Shown here in pieces: positions 11,609 to 22,608 of a DNA stretch of 64,000 nt. This stretch comes from Manihot esculenta. Its lineage: Eukaryota > Streptophyta > Magnoliopsida > Malpighiales > Euphorbiaceae. The stretch lies in NCBI RefSeq assembly GCF_001659605.2, contig NC_035164.2:7632955-7696954 (forward strand), read 5' to 3'. Both the position numbers and the translations under genes were made by a program. Positions within the stretch are counted from its first letter, which is position 1. Each line of letters opens with the position of its first letter. A model generated the notes under the pieces. That model had not been told where the DNA came from and did not search any database. It saw only the letters and a program-made list of their open reading frames with translations.

Positions 11609-11862
11609 GGTTCGGCAGCCGAAGGAGCTTTCGGCCGCCGAACATGGCTGGTGAGGCAGGCCTTTCGGCTGCCGAAGTTGCCCCCGAAAGGAGACTTTCG
11701 TCTCTGTCTAGGACTTTCGGCCGCCGAAGGTGCCGCCGAACATGCATGAGTTTTGTCTCTGTCTGGGAGTTTCGGCCGCCGAAGGTGCCGCCGAACCTGC
11801 CTGACTTTCGGCTCTGGAGGGACTTTCGGCCGCCGAACCTGCCGCCGAAAGTGCCCTGTTCA
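11609..11862 (+). repeat. Second TTCGGCCGCCGAA cluster, in the transcribed leader
   Basis: At least ten motif copies or half-copies (TTCGGCAGCCGAA, TTCGGCTGCCGAA, GTGCCGCCGAA) alternate with short spacers related to CTTTCGTCTCTGTCT. They lie downstream of the TATA box, so they would be in the RNA leader, where the arms TTCGG and CCGAA could pair. Confidence 0.8.
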
Positions 11863-12261
11863 GCCATTTCATGCATGTATTTCTATGATTATTTCATGAT
11901 GTTTTAGGGGGTTTTTGGGGAGTATATTAGAGTTATGTTTATGTATGTTTGGTCCCTCATTGGAGTCCACCTGTGTAGGTTCGGACCCGAGGAACCGAGG
12001 ACCCCAGCAGTGAGCCAGCTGCTACAGAGTTTGTCAGAGCTAACCAGAGGTGAGTGGAATAAACCTTAAGTTTTAAAATAAATGAAATATGAAATTTGAG
12101 CATGATCCATGCATCATGAATGCCATGAGATATAGTAGGTTGTTTGCATTAGTGTTCACGAATATGTTGCATTGCATTTATGATGTTGATGTGGATTGGT
12201 CATTGGATGATCCTTAGTCCTCATATGATATGATGATGCTACGGCATGAGATATGGTATGG

Positions 12262-12410
12262 AAGTCCAGGTTGTACCCATTCTACGTCCCTGGCACGATG
12301 TAAGAGGAAGTCCAGGTTGTACCCATTCTACGTCCCTGGCACAGTTGGACTGTATGATATGTTATGTTAAGAGAAAGACCGGTTGTACCCATTCTACGTC
12401 CCGGCACAGT
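12262..12410 (+). repeat. Minisatellite in element B LTR, three units
   Basis: Units start near 12262, 12308 and 12375. Each begins GTCCAGG or GACCGG, continues TTGTACCCATTCTACGTCC, and ends CTGGCAC or CGGCAC. The complementary CCAGG and CCTGG ends parallel the unrelated units of element A. In the third unit both ends changed together to CCGG. The 3' LTR copy is at 19963-20111. Confidence 0.85.
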
Positions 12411-13056
12411 TGGACTATGTAGAGGACTATAGGTGACAATACCATCCGAGATGTGATTTATTGTGATGTGTTGCATTACATAATGACATGAAATTTTAAT
12501 ATATGTTTTCTCTATTCTGCTCACTGGGCTTTGTAGCTCACCCCTCTCCCCTATCCCCAGATGTGCAGGTACAGGGTAGACCAGGAGGTTAGCCAGAGAT
12601 ATGAAGTGTATATGTAATAGTTAGTTTGTGGACATGACAGTTGTATTATGATGTAATGTAAGAGATTTCAGTATATTATAGTTATGTTATGTGTAATGAT
12701 ATTGAGGATTAGATATTGTGCTTGACATTATGTATTGAGGTATCCCTTTTATTACATGATCAAAATGTTTTATAATGTTATGGAAGCCAACTCATCTCAT
12801 GATGTATTTTGCCCTTTGAGGCATTGTTGAGGTCCCACAGAGGGATCATAATTATGATTATGACTATGTATAGTATATGTTCAGGTTGAGTTGGATATTT
12901 GAAAGAAAGGTTTTAAATTTTTATGTATTTTCTTGATCATGTATGGGATTAAACAGGTTTCCAGGATATATGTTTGGCTTGCTACGGGTCCCGGCGGCCT
13001 TAAGTCGACCCGGATCCTAGCGCCGGTAGCGGTCCGATTTTCGGGTCGTTACAGAA

Positions 13057-13070
13057 TGGTATCAGAGCCC
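13057..13070 (+). other. Primer binding site of element B (initiator Met-tRNA)
   Basis: TGGTATCAGAGCCC begins three bases after the 5' LTR end. It is complementary to the 3' end of plant initiator methionine tRNA, the usual primer for Tekay-type chromoviruses. Confidence 0.95.
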
Positions 13071-13327
13071 TAGGTTCATAGGATCGGACCTAGAGTGTCG
13101 GGCTCATAGAGGTTATAGAAGGTCAAGCACAATAGGAAAGGTCATGTCCACTAGGCTAGGATGTGGAGTCCTGTCTTACATGATGATGTGAAATGCCATG
13201 ATTTTGTGCATGTGCATTAATGATATGCTATGCTATGTGATGTTTATGTGATGAGGGTTCATGTGTGCCCACATGAACCATATGATGCTAATGCTTGCTT
13301 GATGTGTACTGTTTTTCAGAAAACAGG

Positions 13328-16300
13328 ATGAGAGGAACTCGTCGATCGGCAAGATTGACTGGAGTGCCACCAGAGGATGAGGGCACGAGCGCCCGTCCTC
13401 CCACATTGCCTAGGGCAATGTCTTGTAGAGCCAACAGGGAAAGAGTGTCAAGGGACCCTAGAAGGTCTTTTGATGCTAGCAGAAGGGGGACTGATAGAGG
13501 AGGAAGTTCTTCAGATGTGAGGGAGGTTACGGAAGAGGATCAGAGGAGGGATGGGAACCTGGATGTGAGTATGCAGGAAGAAGGGACAGGGGAGTCTCAG
13601 GGAGGCGTTCAGGCCTCGGGGTATGGTTTTCCACCCCATTATCCACCCTTCCCACAGGGTTCAGGGTATCCGATGGGAGGTACATCGGATTTCTCCAGTT
13701 TTCACCCCTACCCTACCTACATGCCTTATCCACCTTTCTATCCACCTTACACACAGTATCCAGCTTATCCGCCCTCACCTTTCTATCCAAACCCGGCAAA
13801 CCCCACCTCGGGGAATGCTGCACCTCCACCTCCACCACCTACAGAACCAGCAGCCCCGGTTACTCAACCTCCTAGACCTAGCTCAGCTGATGGGAGCAAG
13901 GTAAAGATGACAAATTACCTCAAGCTAGATGCTCCCAAATACAAATCAGGGGATGACCCCTTTGAGTATCTGAGAGTGGTGAAGACAATAACTGATGAGC
14001 TAGGGGCAAGTGACAGCAGGGCCATTCAGATGGCAGGGTTCACTTTAAAGTGCAAGAAGGCACGGGAATGGTTTAAATGTTATGTGGACCCGAGACTAGA
14101 CGGTATGACATGGGAAGAATTTGCGAATGAGTTCGCTGGATGGGCTTTTCCAGACAGTTCTAGAGAACTGAAGATGATTGAGTTTGAGCAACTGAGGCAG
14201 TCAGAGCACATGAGTGTAGAGGAGTTCACGGATAAATTCTTGGAGCTATTGCCTTTTTCAGGGCAAGCTCTAGATTCAGATACGAAGAAAGCCAAGAAAT
14301 ATGTTATGAAGCTGCATTCCAGGTACTCCTCGTTAGTTCAGTCAGCTGAGAGAGAAAGTTTCCACACTGTGGTGGATATGGCTCGCAGAATGGAGGCAAG
14401 TGCTATAGTTGAGGGGTCAGTGAGGCAGTCAGTGACCCAGTCTTCAGGGGTTAAGACCCCAGGCAGAGGAGGACCAGGTTTCTCTTCTCAGAGCTCAGGA
14501 AAGAAGAGGTGGGATAACACCACCAGGAAGCCGAAGAAGAATAAGTTTTGGAACAAGTTGAAATCCGGTCTGGGATTTGGCGGTGGCTCGAGCTCAGGCT
14601 CAGATGGTACAGAATGCCAGAGATGTGGAAGACCACACAGGGGAGTGTGTCGAGCTGGGACTAACACATGTTTCAGATGTGGACAGGAGGGACACATGGC
14701 TCGGGATTGTCCTAGAGCGCCTTTCATGGGCCAGCCCCAGCAGACAGCTTCTGGTAGTGTGGCACAGCCAGCAGTTCCAGCCATGGCTCAGGGCAGTGGC
14801 AGAGGTAGAGGGAGAGGGGCAGCCTCTTCTTCTGGTTCCCGAGGTGAAGGTCCATCAGCTCCAGCCAGGATCTTCACCATGACTCAGCAGGAGGCTAACA
14901 CATCCAACACCGTGGTGTCAGGTAATCTCGTCATTGGGTGTTCTGATGTGTATGCATTAATGGACCCAGGTGCATCTCATTCATTTATTGCTCCGAGAGC
15001 CGTTGAGAGGTTGGGTCTGATAGTCTCTGGGTTAGAGTGTCCCCTATGGGTCAGTGGACCCAAGTGTGACCCGTCGGTGGCAGTGTCAGTCTGCCAGTAC
15101 AGTCCAGTTTTTGTTGAGGGAAGATGCCTCTCCGCCGACCTTGTGGTTCTAGATTTGACAGACTTTGACGTCATTCTAGGGATGGATTGGCTATCTACCC
15201 ATGGTGCTACCTTGGACTGCAGGGACAAGGTAGTCAGGTTCAGAGATCAGAACGGGTCAGAGGTCGTCTTCAGAGGAGACAAGAGGGGCACACCTAGAGG
15301 TCTGATATCAGCTCTTCAGGCTCGTAGGTTGCTTAGGAAGGGATGTCAGGGGTACTTAGCTCATGTGAGAGAGCTAGACAGTCAGGTCAGGGAGCCGACC
15401 TCGGTGCCAGTTGTCAGAGAGTTTCAGGATGTCTTTCCTGATGAGCTTCCAGGATTACCACCTGCTAGGGAGATAGAGTTCGAGATAGAGTTGGTGCCTG
15501 GAACTAGACCGATCTCTATCCCTCCCTACAGGATGGCTCCAGCCGAGTTAAAGGAGTTGAAAGAGCAATTGCAAGAGCTGGTAGAAAAGGGTTTCATCCG
15601 ACAGAGTACCTCACCTTGGGGTGCTCCGGTCTTGTTTGTGAGGAAGAAGGATGGATCCCTTAGGCTTTGTATCGACTACAGGCAGTTGAACAAAGTCACT
15701 ACCAAGAATAGGTACCCTCTGCCAAGGATCGATGATCTATTCGACCAGCTAGCCGGAGCAGGTTGTTTCTCCAAGATAGATCTGAGATCAGGGTACCACC
15801 AGCTGAGGATAAGAGAAGAAGACATACCGAAGACAGCTTTCAGGACCAGATATGGGCATTTTGAGTTCCTTGTAATGCCGTTCGGGTTAACTAACGCCCC
15901 TGCAGCATTCATGGATCTCATGAACAGAGTGTTTAGCCAGTACCTGGATCACTTTGTTATTGTCTTTATAGATGATATCTTAGTGTATTCCAGGAATGCA
16001 GAGGAGCATGCCCATCATCTGCGGTTGGTCTTGCAGACTTTGAGGGAACATGGCTTGTATGCCAAGTTCTCTAAATGTGAGTTCTGGCTGAGGAGCATTT
16101 CATTCTTGGGGCATGTAGTGTCAGAGAATGGTATTGAGGTAGATCCCAAGAAGACAGAAACTGTGGCTAACTGGCCTAGACCCACTTCAGTAACAGAGAT
16201 CAGGAGTTTCTTGGGTTTGGCAGGTTACTACAGGAGGTTCGTTCAGGACTTCTCAAAGATAGCAGCTCCTCTAACCAGACTAACCAGGAAGAATCAGAAA

Positions 16301-18196
16301 TTTCTGTGGACCGACCAGTGTGAGGAGAGTTTCGAAGAGCTCAAGAAGAGGTTGACTTCAGCACCAGTTTTAGCTCTGCCATCTAGTGGAGAGGACTTTA
16401 CAGTCTTTTGTGATGCGTCCCGTGTGGGACTGGGTTGTGTACTGATGCAGAATGAGAGGGTGATCGCTTATGCTTCTAGGCAGCTGAAGAAGCATGAGTT
16501 GAATTACCCCACACATGACCTTGAGATGGCAGCAGTAATCTTTGCACTCAAGATGTGGAGGCACTACCTCTATGGGGTAAAATGTGAGATCTTTACAGAT
16601 CATAAGAGCCTGCAGTACATCTTGAGTCAAAGAGATCTGAATCTGAGACAAAGGAGATGGGTGGAGCTGCTGAGTGACTACGATTGTAAAATTCAGTACC
16701 ATCCGGGTAAGGCGAATGTTGTGGCAGACGCCCTAAGCCGGAAGTCACTAGGCAATTTATCCCACATATCGGCAGAGAGGAGGCCAGTGGTGAAGGAGTT
16801 CTACAAGCTTGTTGAGGAAGGTTTACAGTTGGAGTTATCTGGTACAGGTGCCTTGGTTGCTCAGATGAAAGTGACACCCGTGTTTCTGGAGCAGGTGGCT
16901 CAGAAACAGCATGAGGACCCAGAGTTAGTAAAGATTGCCAGGACTGTCCAGTCGGGCAAAGACAGCGAGTTCAGATTCGACAATAAGGGGATCCTCCGCT
17001 ATGGGAGTCGATTATGTGTACCAGATGACATTGGGCTAAAAGGAGACATTATGAGAGAGGCTCATAATGCAAGATACAGCATTCACCCCAGAGCCACCAA
17101 GATGTATCAAGATCTAAAGAAGGTTTATTGGTGGCCAGCTATGAAGAAAGAAGTGGCACAGTTTGTGTCAGCCTGCGAAGTATGTCAGAGGGTGAAGCTG
17201 GAACATCAGAAGCCGGCTGGAATGCTTAACCCGCTACCTATTCCAGAATGGAAATGGGAAAATATAGCTATGGACTTCGTAGTGGGGTTACCGGCGACGT
17301 CCAACAGATTAGACTCCATATGGGTGATTGTGGACAGACTCACCAAATCTGCTCACTTCATCCCTGTCAGGAGTGGCTACTCTGTGGACAAGTTGGCGCA
17401 GGTGTATGTGGACGAGATCGTTAGACTGCATGGGGTTCCTGTTTCTATAGTGTCAGATAGAGGGCCCCAGTTCACCTCCAGGTTTTGGCGGAGTCTGCAG
17501 AATGCCATGGGTACTAGATTGGATTTCAGTACTGCCTTTCACCCCCAGACTGATGGACAGTCAGAAAGGACCATCCAGACTATTGAAGATATGCTCAGAA
17601 TGTGTGTGCTGGACTTTGGCGGTTCTTGGAGGCAGCATCTACCTTTGGTGGAGTTTGCCTACAACAACAGCCATCATGCTAGCATCGGGATGGCTCCATA
17701 TGAAGCTTTGTATGGGAGGAAGTGCAGATCACCTGTTTGCTGGGAGGAAGTTGGAGAAAAGGCCTTGGCAGGGCCTGAGTTAGTAGAGATCACCAGCAGG
17801 GTGGTACCCATAATCAGAGAAAGAATCAAAACTGCTCAGAGCAGACAGAAGAGCTATGCAGACGTCCGCAGGAGACAGTTAGAGTTTCAGGAGGGGGATC
17901 TGGTGTTGCTTAAGGTGTCTCCGATGAAGGGAGTGGTTCGCTTTGGAAGGAAAGGTAAGCTGGCTCCACGGTACATCGGACCCTTTGAAGTCCTGCAAAG
18001 GATTGGGAATGTATCGTACAAGCTGGATTTACCTGCTTCAATGGAAAGAATCCATCCGGTTTTCCATGTTTCTATGTTGAGGAAGTTCGTGTCAGATCCG
18101 AGCAAGGTTCTTAGTGAGCCTGATGTGGAGGTCCAAGAGGATCTCACCTATGTTGAACAGCCAGTACGGATCATAGACACCCAGATCAGAAGTTAA
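13328..18196 (+). CDS. Gag-pol polyprotein of element B (1622 codons, chromodomain lost)
   Basis: The start is taken at ATG 13328 ([10 protein letters not shown]), which matches the start in element D; an ATG 33 bases upstream is in frame but adds no conserved sequence. Domains with approximate residues: gag domain 235-330 ([19 protein letters not shown]); zinc knuckle near 447 ([14 protein letters not shown]); aspartic protease near 545 (DPGAS, then VILGMDWL); reverse transcriptase with IDYRQLN and FIDD near 880; RNase H near 1027 ([11 protein letters not shown]); integrase with an HHCC finger (AREAHN…CEVCQRV) and DDE residues near 1315 (AMDFVVGLP), 1376 (SDRGPQF) and 1412 (GQSERT); GPF module near 1549. 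All catalytic motifs are present. The frame ends early in DTQIRS because a C is missing near 18192. Confidence 0.95.
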   Translation: MRGTRRSARLTGVPPEDEGTSARPPTLPRAMSCRANRERVSRDPRRSFDASRRGTDRGGSSSDVREVTEEDQRRDGNLDVSMQEEGTGESQGGVQASGYGFPPHYPPFPQGSGYPMGGTSDFSSFHPYPTYMPYPPFYPPYTQYPAYPPSPFYPNPANPTSGNAAPPPPPPTEPAAPVTQPPRPSSADGSKVKMTNYLKLDAPKYKSGDDPFEYLRVVKTITDELGASDSRAIQMAGFTLKCKKAREWFKCYVDPRLDGMTWEEFANEFAGWAFPDSSRELKMIEFEQLRQSEHMSVEEFTDKFLELLPFSGQALDSDTKKAKKYVMKLHSRYSSLVQSAERESFHTVVDMARRMEASAIVEGSVRQSVTQSSGVKTPGRGGPGFSSQSSGKKRWDNTTRKPKKNKFWNKLKSGLGFGGGSSSGSDGTECQRCGRPHRGVCRAGTNTCFRCGQEGHMARDCPRAPFMGQPQQTASGSVAQPAVPAMAQGSGRGRGRGAASSSGSRGEGPSAPARIFTMTQQEANTSNTVVSGNLVIGCSDVYALMDPGASHSFIAPRAVERLGLIVSGLECPLWVSGPKCDPSVAVSVCQYSPVFVEGRCLSADLVVLDLTDFDVILGMDWLSTHGATLDCRDKVVRFRDQNGSEVVFRGDKRGTPRGLISALQARRLLRKGCQGYLAHVRELDSQVREPTSVPVVREFQDVFPDELPGLPPAREIEFEIELVPGTRPISIPPYRMAPAELKELKEQLQELVEKGFIRQSTSPWGAPVLFVRKKDGSLRLCIDYRQLNKVTTKNRYPLPRIDDLFDQLAGAGCFSKIDLRSGYHQLRIREEDIPKTAFRTRYGHFEFLVMPFGLTNAPAAFMDLMNRVFSQYLDHFVIVFIDDILVYSRNAEEHAHHLRLVLQTLREHGLYAKFSKCEFWLRSISFLGHVVSENGIEVDPKKTETVANWPRPTSVTEIRSFLGLAGYYRRFVQDFSKIAAPLTRLTRKNQKFLWTDQCEESFEELKKRLTSAPVLALPSSGEDFTVFCDASRVGLGCVLMQNERVIAYASRQLKKHELNYPTHDLEMAAVIFALKMWRHYLYGVKCEIFTDHKSLQYILSQRDLNLRQRRWVELLSDYDCKIQYHPGKANVVADALSRKSLGNLSHISAERRPVVKEFYKLVEEGLQLELSGTGALVAQMKVTPVFLEQVAQKQHEDPELVKIARTVQSGKDSEFRFDNKGILRYGSRLCVPDDIGLKGDIMREAHNARYSIHPRATKMYQDLKKVYWWPAMKKEVAQFVSACEVCQRVKLEHQKPAGMLNPLPIPEWKWENIAMDFVVGLPATSNRLDSIWVIVDRLTKSAHFIPVRSGYSVDKLAQVYVDEIVRLHGVPVSIVSDRGPQFTSRFWRSLQNAMGTRLDFSTAFHPQTDGQSERTIQTIEDMLRMCVLDFGGSWRQHLPLVEFAYNNSHHASIGMAPYEALYGRKCRSPVCWEEVGEKALAGPELVEITSRVVPIIRERIKTAQSRQKSYADVRRRQLEFQEGDLVLLKVSPMKGVVRFGRKGKLAPRYIGPFEVLQRIGNVSYKLDLPASMERIHPVFHVSMLRKFVSDPSKVLSEPDVEVQEDLTYVEQPVRIIDTQIRS

Positions 18197-18306
18197 GAAA
18201 CAAGGAAATCCCAATGGTGAAAGTCCTGTGGAACCACCACAACTTGGAAGAATGCACTTGGGAGACACGGGAGTCTATGCTCCAGCAGTACCCTCATCTC
18301 TTTTAA
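18190..18306 (+). pseudogene. Out-of-frame chromodomain tail of element B
   Basis: Beyond the early stop, another frame encodes [20 protein letters not shown], then CTWETRESML, ending at TAA 18304-18306. It corresponds to the in-frame tail of element A (about 900-1016). Comparison shows B lacks one C between ATCAGA and AG. The product would therefore lose its whole chromodomain. Confidence 0.9.
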
Positions 18307-18399
18307 GGTTAGATCCCTGTGTGTTTATGTGCCTTGTATGTACGTTATGTTCTTTGCCATGCTATGTGTGCTAGTGAGGAACATTCGGGGACGAATGTT

Positions 18400-18415
18400 C
18401 TTAAGGGGGGGAGAA
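18400..18415 (+). other. Polypurine tract of element B
   Basis: AAGGGGGGGAGAA directly before the 3' LTR, preceded by the phrase CGGGGACGAATGTTC also found before the LTR of element A. Confidence 0.85.
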
Positions 18416-20754
18416 TGTAATACCCGGCTAGACTCCGGTATCGGAATTCCTACCGTCCGGTGGAATCCCGGATGTCGGAAACCTCTAGAAGGGTAAAAGT
18501 ATGTTTTTATGATGTGTTTTCATGTTCTTAATGGTTTTAAGTATGTTTTTAAAAGAGCTTTTGCATGAAAAGTCTTTGGAGGAAAACCCAGGTTCGGCCG
18601 CCGAAAGTCAAGTTCGGCCGCCGAACATGCATGCGTTTTGGAGGCACGTTAGGCCCCCGAAAGCATGAGTGAGGGGAGTCAAGGTTCGGCCGCCGAACCT
18701 CATGTTCGGCCGCCGAACATTTGCATGGATGCGGAGGCACATTCGGCCCCCGAACGTGGCCTGGCCAGCCACCTATAAAAGGGTCCCTTAGGTCCGCACG
18801 GGCGAGCTTTTTCTTCCCCGTTGTCGGCCAAGGTGAGTCTCCGCCACCTCTCCCTCGATCTTGAGTGTTTTCCTTAGATCTTCCATGGTTTTCACGGGTT
18901 TTAACTTCTGTTTTGAAGATCTGTGAGTAAAGAGCAAGTTTTGGGTACTTGGAGGTTCAAAGAGCTCAATCTCTCCATCTCCAAGCTAGGATCGCCTTTC
19001 CTCTCGTTTCTTCAAGAGGTAAGCTCGGATCCACCCTTGTTATGTGTTTTAAACAAGCATTAGGTTGTTTTATGAGTAGAGATGCATGTTTAGACTTGTT
19101 GATGAGTTTATGGGTTTTGATGAGTGATGAACAATGTATGTTGATTTGTGTTGTCCTTGTGTGTTGTAGTTGGGGTTCAAGTTAGTTTGAGGCCCCTAGG
19201 AACCATTGTATGTATTTTTGCATGTTTTGGTTAAGTTTATGCATGATTTGAGAGTTGGGAGACAAATGTGCATTGAGGAGCCAAAGTTTCTGCCCTTTGG
19301 CAGAAACCAGGTTCGGCAGCCGAAGGAGCTTTCGGCCGCCGAACATGGCTGGTGAGGCAGGCCTTTCGGCTGCCGAAGTTGCCCCCGAAAGGAGACTTTC
19401 GTCTCTGTCTGGGACTTTCGGCCGCCGAAGGTGCCGCCGAACATGCATGAGTTTTGTCTCTGTCTGGGAGTTTCGGCCGCCGAAGGTGCCGCCGAACCTG
19501 CCTGACTTTCGGCTCTGGAGGGACTTTCGGCCGCCGAACCTGCCGCCGAAAGTGCCCTGTTCAGCCATTTCATGCATGTATTTCTATGATTATTTCATGA
19601 TGTTTTAGGGGGTTTTTGGGGAGTATATTAGAGTTATGTTTATGTATGTTTGGTCCCTCATTGGAGTCCACCTGTGTAGGTTCGGACCCGAGGAACCGAG
19701 GACCCCAGCAGTGAGCCAGCTGCTACAGAGTTTGTCAGAGCTAACCAGAGGTGAGTGGAATAAACCTTAAGTTTTAAAATAAATGAAATATGAAATTTGA
19801 GCATGATCCATGCATCATGAATGCCATGAGATATAGTAGGTTGTTTGCATTAGTGTTCACGAATATGTTGCATTGCATTTATGATGTTGATGTGGATTGG
19901 TCATTGGATGATCCTTAGTCCTCATATGATATGATGATGCTACGGCATGAGATATGGTATGGAAGTCCAGGTTGTACCCATTCTACGTCCCTGGCACGAT
20001 GTAAGAGGAAGTCCAGGTTGTACCCATTCTACGTCCCTGGCACAGTTGGACTGTATGATATGTTATGTTAAGAGAAAGACCGGTTGTACCCATTCTACGT
20101 CCCGGCACAGTTGGACTATGTAGAGGACTATAGGTGACAATACCATCCGAGATGTGATTTATTGTGATGTGTTGCATTACATAATGACATGAAATTTTAA
20201 TATATGTTTTCTCTATTCTGCTCACTGGGCTTTGTAGCTCACCCCTCTCCCCTATCCCCAGATGTGCAGGTACAGGGTAGACCAGGAGGTTAGCCAGAGA
20301 TATGAAGTGTATATGTAATAGTTAGTTTGTGGACATGACAGTTGTATTATGATGTAATGTAAGAGATTTCAGTATATTATAGTTATGTTATGTGTAATGA
20401 TATTGAGGATTAGATATTGTGCTTGACATTATGTATTGAGGTATCCCTTTTATTACATGATCAAAATGTTTTATAATGTTATGGAAGCCAACTCATCTCA
20501 TGATGTATTTTGCCCTTTGAGGCATTGTTGAGGTCCCACAGAGGGATCATAATTATGATTATGACTATGTATAGTATATGTTCAGGTTGAGTTGGATATT
20601 TGAAAGAAAGGTTTTAAATTTTTATGTATTTTCTTGATCATGTATGGGATTAAACAGGTTTCCAGGATATATGTTTGGCTTGCTACGGGTCCCGGCGGCC
20701 TTAAGTCGACCCGGATCCTAGCGCCGGTAGCGGTCCGATTTTCGGGTCGTTACA
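18416..20754 (+). mobile_element. 3' LTR of element B
   Basis: 2339 bp, co-linear with the 5' LTR at a constant offset of 7701 bp. It carries the same motif clusters, the TATA box at 18774-18780 and the minisatellite at 19963-20111. It is followed by the ACCTG target duplication at 20755-20759. Confidence 0.96.
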
Positions 20755-20759
20755 ACCTG
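20755..20759. other. Target site duplication of element B, right copy
   Basis: ACCTG directly after the 3' LTR, identical to 10710-10714. Confidence 0.95.
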
Positions 20760-21939
20760 CCACTCCCTTGGCGAATCGGCTTGTCACTAAGGCGTCATCC
20801 TGCCTTATATACTTCTCAGCCCTCTTCATCAGCTCGGCCAGTGAGGTCGGAGGCTTCCTGCTTAATGAGCCGAAGAACTCAGCAGAGGTCGTCCCCTTTT
20901 GCATGGCCTCCACCGCCCTTCCCTCATCGAGCTCGGGAATCTGCAGGGCCTCCGTATTGAAACGAGCGACATACTCCCCAAGCGATTCGTCTCTTCTCTG
21001 CCTGATTGTCTCCAGGTAGCTCGTCTTCCTTTCTACGGGCACTCCGGCAATAAACCGACTGATGAAGCGAGTGGCCAGATCTCCAAAACTGCTGATACTT
21101 CCAGCCTCAAGGTTATTAAACCACGCCCTTGCTGGCCCCGAGAGCGTCATTGGGAATGCCTTGCACATCAAGGCATCTGACAGAGTCTGCAGCTCCATGA
21201 AAGTCTTGTAGTTGAGGACATGCTCTCGGGGATTTCCAGCTCCATCATAAGCCGCCATCGATGGCATCATAAACTTCTTAGGAACAGTCTCCTGCTGCAC
21301 CCACTTCGAGAAGGGTGAAGAAGTAGGCAGGAGGGTTGGGCTCTGATCCTTCTTTCCCAGCTCGGCCAGGAGCTGCTCTCTCAACTTCTGCAGCTTTTGG
21401 TCCACATTCTCATCTTCCAGCCTGGATTTCTTCTCTAGGCGGTATTCCTCCTCCTCTGCTTCACTTCTCGTCCACCTGGTTGTCCCGGCGGAATAGTTAT
21501 CAGCCTCATCATTCTCTATCATCTCCCTCACCCTCCTTCCATGGACTCGGGCCTCTGGTTCTTCCTCTACCCCGGCTCTTCTCCCTCTTTCCCCGGTACC
21601 GCGGCTGCTGGTTTGAAGGTGGTCAAGGGCAGGTTGGGGCTCATTGGTTTGGGGTTCTTCTACCACTGGGAGTGTATTCATCGGGGTGCTGAGGCCCCTT
21701 TGTTGCATTATTTGCCCCAACCAGTGGGTGGTGTTCTGTAGTTGGAGGGCCATGGTTTGAAGGTCCTGGTTAGATAAGGTAGCAGTGGGAGCATTCCCTG
21801 CCAAGTTTGGCGAGGGATTGAGAGGAATAGGTGTTTGGTTATTTAGTGTTGTAGGACTAGAAAAAGAGAACTGTTGCCCCTCTTGGGCAGAGCTCAGGTC
21901 ATTTGGGATGTTAAGGTTGCTTTCATTATGATTAGCCAT
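20760..21939 (-). pseudogene. Element C (Tat-like Ty3/gypsy): N-terminal half of gag
   Basis: The frame begins at ATG 21939 (MANHNESNLN) and runs without a stop to the element B insertion. It shows a Gln/Asn/Pro-rich start, an acidic-basic middle (EAEEEEYRLEKKSRLE) and a gag capsid-like domain containing FMELQTLSDALMCKAFPMTL and ARAWFNNLEAGSISSFGDLA. It then has a conserved RRDESLGEYVARFNTEALQI segment, as in Ty3 capsid proteins. It continues at 10709 and below once element B is removed. Because the second half has several stops, the whole gene is called a pseudogene. Confidence 0.85.
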
Positions 21940-21999
21940 CGTGGATCTCAGTGGGTTTTGTTAAGAGTGGAACTCCGGTGATGAAAAGATCTCCTTCGG

Positions 22000-22017
22000 T
22001 TCCCACAGACGGCGCCA
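22000..22017 (-). other. Primer binding site of element C
   Basis: On the minus strand TGGCGCCGTCTGTGGGAA lies two bases inside the LTR border. This form of primer site is the one usually seen in Tat/Athila-type Ty3 elements, unlike the Met-tRNA site of elements B and D. Confidence 0.75.
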
Positions 22018-22019
22018 AT

Positions 22020-22515
22020 TGATGATCTGAGATCTAGAAAATAGGGTTTACAATGGGTTCCGTAAAACTGGAAAAGCTCTCTCGCTAGAGGAGAGTATTT
22101 CTCCTTTTATATGTTTTCTTTTGTCTGCTAGTGACGTGTTAACAGAACGTATATCATTGGACCACCTGTCCCTGCTACGTTGATACGGAAGTACGAGGGA
22201 ATCAGATCTCTACCCCATGCGTAACGGCCTCTGATTCCCTCTGTGCGGGTGTAGATGGGTCCACAAGGAAGGTAGAGGGGTCTTCCTTCTGGTTCCGGGC
22301 TGGGCCGGAAGATAGGAATAAAACTGAGCCCAAAGGGGATCGACCCGAGGAGCTGTGAAGGCTGGGCCGGCCTGGTTGAGAAATTCAGAGGGGGCCCGGT
22401 ATCAAGGCTCGAATGGGCCTGACCTGTTAGTGCAGAGGATATGTGGGCTTTCGGATGACGAGCCATTATCGTGGGCTTGGCCCCTGACCGGGGTGGAAAA
22501 ATCCAGCGGTCATCA
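22020..22515 (-). mobile_element. 5' LTR of element C (about 496 bp)
   Basis: On the minus strand it would begin TGATGACCGCTGG and end GATCTCAGATCATCA, giving TGATGA/TCATCA ends. It contains TATAAAA at 22105-22111. The inner border is firm because the primer site follows. The outer border could lie up to about 35 bp further, since the second target duplication is not in the window. Confidence 0.7.
22105..22111 (-). promoter_or_regulatory. TATA box of element C LTR
   Basis: TATAAAAGGAG on the minus strand, about 90 bp before the LTR end. Confidence 0.55.
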
Positions 22516-22608
22516 GATGCAAACACAATCAGATCAGGATCAGGATAAGAGTTATTAGAGTAATAGATTTATTTTACTTTTTTTTAAAAAATTGTGAATA
22601 ATTATTAT

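Larger units (their letters stand above)
10715..13053 (+). mobile_element. 5' LTR of element B
   Basis: It begins TGTAATACCC and ends CGTTACA. Five differences from the 3' LTR are all A or T here where the 3' copy has G or C. TTCGGCCGCCGAA copies stand upstream of the TATA box (10892-10904, 10912-10924, 10984-10996 and variants to 11057). A second cluster is at about 11609-11862. A minisatellite is at 12262-12410. Confidence 0.95.
10715..20754 (+). mobile_element. Element B: complete, young Tekay/Del-type Ty3/gypsy retrotransposon
   Basis: The element is 10,040 bp with 2339-bp LTRs (10715-13053 and 18416-20754), a 5-bp target duplication, a Met-tRNA primer site, one gag-pol frame and a polypurine tract. 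By eye the two LTRs align without gaps and differ at about five sites (10743, 10777, 11006, 11090, 11710). That is about 0.2 percent and implies an insertion some 0.1 million years old under usual plant rates. It lies in the gag of element C. The single obvious defect is a one-base loss near the 3' end of pol that removes the chromodomain. Confidence 0.96.

Noticed and set aside
11554..11907. Repeated 117-codon frames in LTRs rich in FRPPN/SAAE text (also at 19255, 11481, 19182, 50686)
   Set aside because: They are translations of the TTCGGCCGCCGAA array in several frames and both strands, so the peptide repeats come from the DNA motif rather than from a protein.
20634..21180. Plus-strand frames across the end of element B and element C gag
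   Set aside because: They run antisense to the Tat-like gag and cross the LTR border.
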